This document shows, one piece after another, positions 35,606 to 45,152 of a stretch of DNA of 64,000 nt (position 1 is the stretch's first letter; each line of letters starts with the position of its first letter). Origin of the DNA: Diphasiastrum complanatum (taxonomy: Eukaryota; Streptophyta; Lycopodiopsida; Lycopodiales; Lycopodiaceae). A model generated the notes under the pieces. It had not been told where the DNA came from and did no database searches. It saw only the letters and a list, made by a program, of their open reading frames with translations. A program made the position numbers and the translations under genes. Location: assembly GCA_029204225.1 (NCBI GenBank), contig CM055101.1, positions 1,351,844 to 1,415,843 on the forward strand. The letters run 5' to 3'.

Positions 35606-37430
35606 AATTCCATTTTCTATCAACTTTGGTTGCCATATGCACAAGTTAATAAAGAAATTTATGTATCACAAAAAAATGGTGATCACAAATTGTATACTCA
35701 CATGCATCGACTTCTTGTTCAATGTCAACTAGTCAATTAATAAAGTGTAATTGCATATGTGAACTATATGATTGATATCACAATGAATTGAAATACATCA
35801 TATTGTCTCACTCATTCATTTTGTGGTCCATCGTTAACATTTGTCGCAACATCATTCGACAAATCCGCCAAACCAAATGAGTCTATCTCTAATTCTATCC
35901 AAAAATCTCCTATAGCTTCATCATTAATAAGATAATCTTCAAAAGCTAATGACGACGGTGATGACAAGTGAGATCAAGAACGTGTGTCGTGTGTCGTCGA
36001 ACCATCCGATGATGATGCATCATGCTCAACGTCATCATTATCTTGTGAAGCTTGCACATGATCATCCTCCAAAATTGCATCATTGAATCCATCATCACGA
36101 TCTTGTTCATGAGGTGCAACAGCTGGCAGCATTTTAAGGAACGAAGACAATAAGCGACATTTTTGGAAGCAAAAGTCGCAGTTTCAACTGTACAAACCTC
36201 AAGTTGTCCTCCACGACATCTCTATGTTCAAAATTTCTTTTACTTCGAGGAGCGATTTGAATCACGTACCACTATCTGGGATCTGAACGATCGGGGTGAA
36301 AGACCACCTGTAATTGATCGATGTTACCATAAACGTTGACTCGTAGTTAGTATTCATAGCTATTTTATAGTTGCTTGCATATACACAATATACATTTTTT
36401 GCGGTACATTGAAAATTGATTGATTGACAACAAAAGAGCATAGACATCTTGAGGACATAGAAGAAATCTACTTGCTCACATTGTTGAGAAAAAGCAAATG
36501 TGTCACATCTGTCCAAAACTTGGTGAAGTCAATGGCAAAATAACCACTCTCATTTTTCCTGACAGTTGCATTGGGACCATTGCAAATAAATTTGAACCAT
36601 TTGACATTGAAGATGAAAAAGCTGAATTGTCTAAATCCAACTTCGAGGATGTCATTGATTGTCCCACAATAATCAAGTTGAGAAGAGAGTAAATTGGTGT
36701 CCGCCATGCTTGCTCGACTCTCTTGAGTAAAATTTGCATGACTCCACAATCGTACGTGTTTCTATTTTTGTCAACGCGCTCCATACGAAAGTGTTGGCCA
36801 AGCATCCACAGTGCATTGTGTTTTTTGTACTGAACGAAATGGAACTAAATGTGTTAGGGATACAACAAACATGTACAAAATTGCACATATCAATAAACAT
36901 GTGAATGTTGATCATCATAGCTTACATGTAAATAGTATCCCCTTGCATATTCCTACTCTCTCTATGTTACTTCTTGGTTGTTTGCCAAGGCTTCTCTAAG
37001 TGCATCATGCAACCAATCAAGCGTCATGTCCTTGGGTAGAAGGGCGAGGTCAGGTGGGTATGGTTGTCTTCTATGCCCTCTCTTGAAAGTGGCTCGGGCG
37101 GTTTGTCTACGAGCCACTTCTTTGTATAACGAAATCCACTTTTGCATTTCCTTTCTATTAAGAATACAAAACCAATTTACCTTCTCCCTGAAGGAATCAC
37201 TCATTCTCTTAATCGCTCATTTTCCTTGAGGAACCTCCCCAACAACACGCTCATCATCTTTCTTATTCCAAAGACGAGGAATGGAAGGATCGCTATGAGC
37301 AAGGAACCCCGTGATGTAAACCATGGACTCTTGCACTAGCCATCCTTCCGCCATGCTATCCTCAGGCCTTGCTCTTTGTCTTACGAAGTATTTCAATGTT
37401 TTCATGAATCCTTCCAAGAAAAACATCCCC
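35606..37430 (-). pseudogene. CACTA TNP2 C-terminal part (end of DUF4218 and DUF4216), inverted
   Basis: Read right to left: the segment FMKTLKYFVRQRARPEDSMA (about 37405-37345), AEGWLVQE, PSIPRLWNKKD, then a basic linker. The DUF4216-like domain follows (NTYDCGVM at about 36762, LDYCGTINDILEVGF at about 36675-36630, WFKFICNGP) and then an acidic C-terminus at about 36100-35860. All of these occur in the same order on the plus strand at 52540-54010, so here the whole block is inverted relative to its N-terminal partner at 34630-35605. Confidence 0.83.
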
Positions 37431-38089
37431 GGACCACAGGCTCGAGCATTTCGCTACCCCATGACTCATTTTAAAAACTATCTTTCAAAAAAACGCTCAA
37501 AAGGAGCCTTGGAAATTGCTCATCCTCTTGTAGTGAAGGAGGTCATACGGCTTCACATACACTTTATGTTATTTCTCAAGGTTGCAATAGGGAAGAAAGA
37601 TTGAAGAGTAAAAGCCTAATATGTGAAAGAGTCACATATTTAGATACTATGCCGACCATTTTAAGATTTATTGGAATAAGGTGCAAGCTGATGTACGCAG
37701 GATATCATAGTGCTTATTTAAAAGTGGAGGCATGCATGCATGAATTAAGTGAGAGCAGATAGCGAGTAATGTGAAGCACGGAGAAAAGATCAATCACACC
37801 TATCTTAGAAATTCTGATTGAATTGGTTTAGATATTTCTGGAGAGCAAGCAAAATTGGCACTTCAATCTAAGCTATAACAAATTGTGTTTGCATGCATGA
37901 AATAATTGAGAGCAGATAAAGATGATGTGGATGATTTGGAAATAGATGATGATCAAGATATGCATTTGCAAGGGAGAAGGCTTCAAGATGGGCATGAGGA
38001 GAGTGACGAAGGTGAAGATTTATAGCTTGGATTTGTAAAAGAAACTATGTGCATGCTAAAAAATCAGGGAACCAGCATAGCATGTGTGC
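37431..38089. other. Spacer, no gene seen
   Basis: No domain is recognised. GATGATGTGGATGATTTGG-like acidic coding texture is present near 37920-38025 but frames are short. Confidence 0.4.
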
Positions 38090-39796
38090 AAAATCCCTCT
38101 CACTTATTAACTAGGGTTAGGGTTTCCTTGGGATCCGCAAACCCTCCAACAGTATCCCCCACCAAAACTGGTGGCGATCCCACGACACCTGCAATATGCA
38201 GGTATTGGGGACTTTTACTGGCTTGGCGTCGAATCTTAATTAAATGATACTGCACCTTCTCCATAAAGTCAAGGCGTGCAGTATTGAAATCCAAGGTGTG
38301 TGGCAGGAAACAACGGTGGGCTCCAGCAATCCACTTGGAAGTTGTCCATGAGGTGAAGCGGGATTTCCAAGAGTATCCCATCATAGCTGTGCGAAAATAC
38401 AGTTGAGCAATTGGCAGCTAATCTTTGATTTGCTCTGAGGCCATCGGCTTATTTGGATCGAATGCCAAGGTAGGAAGGCAATTGTCCCATTTGGTTGCCA
38501 CTGACGCTAATAGAGTTAGATCTTTAGCAAACATTGCCGATTGTCGCACCGTTGGATCCGGAGAGTGGACATACTCTCTTTGATATGCTTGTAAGGCATG
38601 GTGGAAGTCCACTGAAATGTTCCAGTTGTAAGGCTGATGGATGATTGGCCAATTGGGCATATGGATGGTGATTTTGTCCATAGCCAATCCCAAATCTTTC
38701 CATTTATGTCTTCGCAGCATTGGCACGTAATAAGGATCTACCCGCAACTGGCGAGGACTGGCGACGTCACTCCTAATTGATTCCGGAGTTTTCTCAAAAA
38801 CCATGATTCTCCATGCCGGCTGCTCTCCAAGTGCAGGTATTCTGTCCAATTCTTTGCCGGCCTCGATCTCGGAGGTCTTAAATTTCAGAACCCATCCACC
38901 ACACGAGGACTCATGCGGATGTTGCTTTAAGAAGGTCTGGATCTGGTCCTCAACGCTGATGGGCCTTCTGAATAAATGTCTTGTCCTTGATGAGGATGGA
39001 CCCGCTTGTACTGCCGGTATGGTTGGCGGTTGATTTGCTAGATCTGGAGCTCCCCCCTGGTCCATGTTCGAATCAATCCCTGTATCCATTTGACAGCTTC
39101 TTGGCACGAAGGGGAGAATTGCGGTATGACAGGAACGGGGATTTTTGGTCCGGCTTCCAACACTTGAGCGGCTGCTTTTTCATAGGCGGTGATGGTCTCT
39201 TTTGCCTTTGCCAACTCAGTTGAAGCTGCTCCTTTGAACCTATCAAAGCGGCCTTGGGATCCCTGAGGGGCCACTTTGTATGTTTCCACTTTCTTGAATA
39301 AATACGCAATCTCTGTCGGTGTGACCAGATGATCGGGTATTTGCGTTTGTAGATAGGCATTATGCTCAAGGGTGGTTGCATCCAATTCACCTTGAAGCCG
39401 TGTGCGATCTTGTTCAGCCATCACCTGTAGCTTGGCATATTGCACTGCCTTATCTACCTGATCATGTGCGGTTGTCAAGGCATTTTGTAGGGAGTTGATG
39501 TAGGTTTCCAAGCGATCAACTTGTTGCTGGGCCAATTTCTTTTCACTTTCAGCGTTTTCTTCATGTTGTTTGGCTATCTTCAACTCTTGATCCAGCTGGA
39601 CAATTTTCTGACTGATCAGAGTGTTTTCGGATCCTAGATCAGAGATCCTCTGCTCCATTTCCTTCTTCTTATCCAGCATAGACTGGATCACTTGCCCAAG
39701 GCTTGAAACCAATCTGAACCTATCAGACGAACGTTTTCTAGGGTTGACGAAGGATGAACTTTCGCCCAGGAGGATCCTTCGCCCAAGTACTGTCAT
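38090..39796 (-). pseudogene. Accessory coiled-coil ORF of an LTR element (copy 1), one frameshift and one stop
   Basis: The frame starts at ATG 39796 and first encodes about 230 residues. The part from about residue 30 to 175 is a heptad-rich coiled coil (MLDKKKEMEQRISDLGSEN; KKLAQQQVDRLETYINSLQ). A one-base shift near 39100 leads into the frame 39107-38418, with a basic-hydrophobic domain (PYYVPMLRRHKWKDLGLAMD; WNISVDFHHALQAYQREYVH). A TAG at about 38415 is followed by about 95 further residues in the same frame down to 38100 (ARLDFMEKVQYHLIKIRRQA; GSPPVLVGDTVGGFADP). The shift and the stop were judged by comparison with copy 2 at 49738-50800. It lies downstream of the gypsy integrase on the same strand, where plant gypsy elements may carry extra ORFs. 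I do not recognise the protein; a structural, Gag-like or envelope-like role would be a guess. Confidence 0.65.
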
Positions 39797-40243
39797 AAAT
39801 GCATTTTTTCACAATCTAAACCTATGGACAACCTAGTTTTGACATTTTAAGATCATCTAGAAGGTCGGCAAAGGTTCATAATGAGGTTATGATGCTCGGC
39901 GAAGGTTCCCAAAATGGCATATCACTGAACATTCGCCTAACTCAAAAACTGAATTTTCTCTTGTCAGGAACCTTCGCCCACCTCAATTTAGATAAATCAA
40001 GGGTGGATGTACAGTCTGAGAGTTCAGCGAAGGTTTCTGATACTACTATAGTGGTTTTTTAAGGCATTTTCCATAAAAAAATTTGTGCTTCTTTTTTCCT
40101 ATGTTGATGACTTTCCGACTTTTGCTCATCAGTCTTTTCTTTTTTTTTTTTTTTTTTTGTAACTGTCTTTTTCCAAAAAAGTCAGCAAATTAAATACTAA
40201 AAGCAAAAAATTGAAAAACAAATAAAATTAAAATACAGTGAGA
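39797..40243. other. Spacer with repeated CGAAGGTTC motifs and a poly(T) tract
   Basis: GCGAAGGTT(C/T) or its reverse complement occurs about six times between 39735 and 40030. A T-run lies at 40138-40158. This is the interval between integrase and accessory ORF on the minus strand. Confidence 0.6.
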
Positions 40244-41400
40244 TCAGGCTTGCCGAACTGGCGGAACAGGCTGCCAAAACTTGCGTAATCGACTGCCATT
40301 TACCGGAGTATCAAATCGTTTTCCATCCAAGTGATCAAGAATTATTGCTCCATAGTTCAGGATTTCCTTCACTTTATACGGGCCTTCCCCGGTAAACTTC
40401 AACCCTCCCTTGATCAGCTTGGTTTTGTACGTCAATGCAAGAGCTCCTGCTTCTAGATCTTTCTTGTGCAATCGACGATCGTGCCATGCCTTGCGGCGGG
40501 CTTTCTCTAATGCTAAGGCATGAACTGCCATCAATCGGGTTTCACATAATTTGTGCAATGCTTCATGACGAAATTGTAAAGACATATCATCATTTAATCA
40601 TTCCGTTGCTGCTATGCGTAAAGATGGGATTAAAAATTCAATTGGCATAACAACATCTTGACCATAAACCAGTTCAAAAAGGTGTTTGATTTGTACTATT
40701 TTTGTAAGCGATTTTGAATGCCCATAATGCTGCATATAGTTTATGTTCCCAATCAGATCGACTCGCTTCAACTGTCTCTGTCATAATGGTGCAGAGAATC
40801 TTATTGGAAGATTCAGCTTGGCTATTCCCTCTGGGATAATAGGGAGTACTAAATCTGTGTATAAAAAAATCTTCCAGTAAACACTTTATTGTTTGATTAA
40901 CAAAGTGTGTACCCCGATCACTGACAATTTCGATCGGACATCCAAATCTGATTATAATATTTTCATATAGAAACTTGGTCGTAGATTTCGCATCAGCCAC
41001 TTTGACAGCTTTGGCTTCAACCCACTTGGTCATATAATCAGTTGTGACGATAATGTATCGGGCCTGAGATCCTTGCGCAACAGGATAAATAGGACCAACA
41101 TAATCTAGTCCTCGTTTTTCAAACAGTGCTTGCGATGAAACCGGATGTAAGAGTTCATAATTCTGTCGAGTAGGCCGTCGTGCTCGCTGGTAGACATCAC
41201 ATGTCTGAATAAAATTTTTTGTGTCCTTATGAAGCGTAGGCCACCAACATCCAGATTGTAAAAGTTTGCGAACAATAATATCTGTAGAGAAGTGTCCTCC
41301 ACCCATGCCATCATGTGAAAACATGATTAAATCTGGTATTCATGCGATAAAACACATCTTCGTAAAATATTATCTGATCCATGACAATACATTTATGTTT
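40244..41400 (-). pseudogene. Ty3/gypsy integrase
   Basis: The main frame (41324-40674) starts within the H2C2 zinc domain (GGGHFSTDIIVRKLL, GCWWPTLHKD, CDVYQ with the second Cys-x-x-Cys residue changed). The core follows with the catalytic residues in GLDYVGPI (Asp), VSDRGTHFVN (Asp) and GNSQAESSNK (Glu). After a short break, frame 40585-40244 gives the C-terminal region (EALHKLCETRLMAVHALALE; KFTGEGPYKVKEILNYGAII). A degenerate piece to about 41400 (FYRMN) precedes the zinc domain. Integrase joins cDNA to chromosomal DNA. This is a different gypsy lineage from the chromovirus at 60.9-62.3 kb, because the C-terminal tail is unlike it and no chromodomain is seen. Confidence 0.88.
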
Positions 41401-42030
41401 CCCTTTCGATGTCAATATAGTTGGTGAATAGACAGTTGGTTTTGGAAAACCAAACTGACTTTGAATTATGAAAAACTCCTCTTCAAAATCTTCTTCTTTA
41501 TTGTGCATTTCCTCCACATCCATTTTTAAGCAATTTTTCTCTAAATAAGTCTCATCATTATGTACATCGTCAACACTAGGGAGAAGATCATCAACATCAA
41601 AATCAATTTTATCTGAAAATTCATCAAACTCTTTGCTCAAAATGCAAAGAGTCTTAGTTTCAATGAAATAAAAAAGATCCGATATATGCGATAATGTCAA
41701 AAAAAAATTATTATCTATATTATAAGTAGGCAATGTGATAAGAGATTTATCATAAGGAGAAAGGATGTTGGGAGTTCTAGGCCCAACAAATGATGCCCTA
41801 TTTCATGCAGGATCAAAATATGTACAATCATCTAAACTAATGTTCGTATCAATAAAAAAAGTTTCTATATCTATAATCTTTGACTTTTCAGACTTTGTAC
41901 TACTAAAAGAAGCAACTTCAGAAGTGGAAGGGCTAGTTTCCGAATCATGAGAAATATTTAACAAAAGAAAAAAAACAAATGCAGACTGAAACTCAACAAA
42001 TCTACATTTTTTATTGTGAATAGGGCACAC
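41401..42030 (-). pseudogene. Acidic unidentified region upstream of gypsy integrase
   Basis: Two minus-strand frames (41733-41311 and 42030-41803) are rich in Asp, Glu and Ser (for example FDVDDLLPSVDDVHNDE; SETSPSTSEVASFSSTKSEK). They occupy the place where RT-RNase H should be, but no RT or RNase H motif is visible. The upper frame begins CPIHNKKC. This may be a lineage-specific linker or an unrelated insertion. Confidence 0.45.
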
Positions 42031-42755
42031 ATCTACAGACTTGAAATCAATGCAAGTATGTCAACATAACGTAAACAGAGACAAGTGTGTGCTTGAAATC
42101 GATATTTGGCTCAAAAATTAGAAAATTTACGTGAAAATCCGCGTCGGAAATGACCTATTTATAAAAAAAATTTGCACTTGTAAAGGAGTTTCAAAAGGAC
42201 ACGTGTCGACACATGATTCATCAAGGATATTCCACCATATAGGAAATGATTGATCTGACATTTATCATGTGTAGAATGACACATGTCGATTAGTGCATGT
42301 GTCCTACACCCACGTGGCCTCATAATGAGTCATAATTGGTAGTATGAACATAACGTGTGGATCAATTAGATGCCGCCACGTATCAACAGCCTTTTTTTTC
42401 ACACGCGCGAAAATTTTCTATATATATAGCCTTGGAATTTTCATTTTTTTTTGGAAATTTTTCGAATGTCGCTCCCAATATCGCACTCAAGCGCGCTCTC
42501 TATCCACAATCACTTCGCCTTTTCATCTTGCACTCGGGACCAATACCGCTGTATTTTCAATATCGCTTTCGAGCATGATTTAGGGTTTTTCTGATATTCT
42601 CTTTCTATCTTGCGTTGGAAACCGATATTTTGTTCTGGTATCGATCTCAAGCGCCTCCTTATTGCAAATTTTTTTGTTTTCATTCTTTGCGCTTGGATTC
42701 GATAATCAACTTACATTTTTTTTTTTCAAATTTACTTTTTTTGATTCTGAGAATA
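42031..42755 (+). promoter_or_regulatory. Promoter-like region upstream of the histone H3-like sequence
   Basis: A perfect G-box core CCACGTGG lies at 42310-42317 and further CACGTGTC/CCACGTAT elements at about 42200 and 42375. A TATA-like TATATATATAG is at 42419-42429, 327 bp before the ATG at 42756. Between them and the ATG the sequence is pyrimidine-rich, like a plant 5' untranslated region. Assignment is from motif position only. Confidence 0.5.
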
Positions 42756-43150
42756 ATGGCTAGGACGAAATCCACTGCCCGTGCCATAACCTTCATACAG
42801 CCATCCCATGCCCGTGTTTCCCTTAGTACTGGTCGTAGACGTGGCAGAAAGCAGGTCTGGCTGAGGGAGATAAGAAAACTTCAGAGATCAATTGAAATGT
42901 TGATCCCTAGAGCTCCTTTCGGCCGATTTGTTAGAAATGTCACACTATCACTTGGGCTAGATGTTCGTTTGCCGTGACAGCCATGCAAGCCTTACAGGGT
43001 GATGTTCAAGATTCTATGTCCCAGACTTTTGAGGATTTTTGTCGTTGAGCGAGGATGGTAAGCATGTCACCATCATGCCAAAAGATTTTGTTATTCTCAA
43101 AAGACTTCGGGACCGTTATTTTGGTCTATATGTGGATAATGTCAGCACCT
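42756..43150 (+). pseudogene. Divergent histone H3-like coding sequence (two frameshifts, one stop)
   Basis: The reading begins MARTKSTAR, like the H3 N-terminal tail, but the K9-K27 tail region is replaced. From GRKQVWLREIRKLQ it follows the H3 fold without gaps: alpha-N and alpha-1 (EMLIPRAPFGRFVRNV), loop 1, then after a one-base shift near 42968 alpha-2 (TAMQALQGDVQDSM...TFEDF), a TGA where one residue is expected, and after a second shift near 43056 the loop 2/alpha-3 signature KHVTIMPKDFVILKRLRD. Spacing to the TIMPKD motif equals canonical H3. PRAPF and the altered tail recall centromeric H3 variants, but loop 1 has canonical H3 length. No intron is seen. It lies divergent to the gypsy element and may be a gene relic, a retrocopy or a captured exon. 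Confidence 0.75.
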
Positions 43151-44046
43151 CCAGAGACCTGCCTCTAGATAGAACAAACTTGCCAACTACCTCTAGGAGG
43201 AAAAGAAAGCAACATGTCCCTAAAAAAGCTGGATCTCGAAGGCCAGCTGCTTCCTTTCCTCCTAGAGTTATATGTTGGATTATTCTCCTTCTTACTAATC
43301 GACTAATCAGTTTTAATCCCAGTTATGTGGATTTTTTTGTGTCTTTACACAGTCTACAGATTTACAAGTGTTTTTAAACAGTCTGTAGAAATATACGGAG
43401 TTTGACAAAAGTGTTGTATTCTTTCTCTCTACAATCAGATACTATTGCTTGTTAGAAAATACGTGCAAAAAATACAATGTCGTCTTTTTCGCATTTTTTG
43501 CCTGTCAGGATTTGCGAGTAAAACTGCAGAGTTGCATTTTTTGAATTTATTTCAAAGTGTCTCAAATGTTAAGGAAATGACTCTGGCAAAGTGTGGGACT
43601 ACCCTAAATAAGATCTAAGGACATTGTCGGGTTTTTCGCAAAAAGCCGACGCTGTCGTCTTTTTGCAACACTCTCGCCTGTGGCAATTTTAGTTCATTTC
43701 TGCAGAGTGATAGTTTTAGTTCGTTTATGTAGACAGACTATTTACGGCCAATTTTCACCGCTTATCAGCAATCAATTTCTGAGAAGGAACTAGATGAATG
43801 TCAGCAGACACCAGTCAACTGGCAATCGCATTTGACAACCTAATCACTTACTATAAATCAGTTGTTCATACATCTCTTTTCAAGTTCTGAAACAATGCAT
43901 CAACATTGTGAATTGTGAAGGAGTTGAGTGTTATTATACGACGCTTCATGCACTCTTATCAAGCAGATCATCCAGAATCAGAAAGTATTGTTGTTACCTC
44001 TCTATCAAGCTTTCAAGCTTGAACTCTCTCAAGCATTCTGGCTCAG
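43151..44046. other. Spacer after the H3-like sequence
   Basis: The frame continuing from H3 runs to 43377 with a basic segment (SRRKRKQHVPKKAGSRRPAA), which may be a C-terminal extension or chance. A hairpin-like TCGGGTTTTTCGCAAAAAGCCGA is near 43627. An LTR leader of the following copia element probably ends near 44040. Confidence 0.4.
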
Positions 44047-45152
44047 TCTTTTGTTACAGGTATAGAAGTAAAACCTGAAGATGACACAAAAGACTCAAAG
44101 TGAAAATCAAAGGATGATAAAGCTTTCATGCTTATTATCCTCAATATATCAGATACACAGATTGGACACATAGCTGAAGCTAAAACATCAAAAGATGTTT
44201 GGGACATCCTGAACTCATTATATGATGTGAGGGACGGAACTACTAAGTTACATCTATGAAGAAAATTTTTCACATTCAAGATGTCTAATGGTGATTCTCT
44301 TCATATTCACATTAACCAATTTAAGAATCTCTTGCATTAGATGGCCACTGTCGGATCAGTCATAGACGATCAAGACACAATTATGACATTGTTTTCAAGC
44401 TTGCCTTCTACATATGAGAATTAGGTGATGATCATATCGACACACTTAGATTTAACTCACTAGAGTTATCACTATGTTGCTGCAATAAGACAATAGAAGA
44501 AGTCAAGACACTTTGTCTACTTCCTCCTCTCAAGCTCTATATGTCAACAAAGGCTCTAAGCGACAGAAGTAGAAAAGCTCCAAAAAGACTGCAACGAATC
44601 ACAAGCTGACTCAAAGTCAAATACAATCATCAAATCTACAATCGAAGAAGAAGATGTTTTGTAGGTATTGCAAGTGCAATAACCATGAGATCAAGGATTA
44701 TTGAATTCTCCAAGTGAAAAATGTAGCCAAACAATCTGATTAACAAGCAAACACAATTTCATCATCTCCCCAGGTCGAAGTGGACAAAGGCACATTCATG
44801 ATCAAAGGCCAAAGCACATTTTTTGATGACTCATGGTTTCTTGATTCTGGAATAACTCAACACATGACTCAGATTTTCAACTCTTACACGCCTTACAACA
44901 GAAAGAAATTTGTTCATCTTGGTGACAATAGTACTCACACTAATGAAGGTGAAGGTACTGTAAGATTGCAATTCCAGCATGATCACTTCAAACTACTATC
45001 AAAGGTCTTATATGTTCCTAAACTCTCTACAAATCTGTTATCAGTAAGTAGAGTTACAGATTTAGGTCATAAGATATAATTCGAATTTGATCAATGAAAA
45101 ATTATTGATAGGAGTAATAAGATCTTTGCACTCAGCAAGAGGCAGGGTTACT
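44047..45152 (+). pseudogene. Ty1/copia gag-protease, first part of an element split by an insertion
   Basis: Gag is recognisable from about 44058 (KAFMLIILNISDTQIGHIAE; KDVWDILNSLYDVRDG; NGDSLHIHINQFKN; IDDQDTIMTLFSSLPS) with several stops. A damaged CCHC knuckle lies at about 44655-44705. Protease is open at 44780-45079 with LDSGITQHM and VLYVPKLSTNLLSVSR. The reading ends in the segment before the pre-integrase domain, exactly at the TTACT duplication (45148-45152). It resumes at 47333. It belongs to the same family as 13030-14075 and 56963-57290. Confidence 0.88.

Noticed and set aside
36262-37229. Several plus-strand frames
   Set aside because: They are antisense shadows of the inverted TNP2 C-terminal part.
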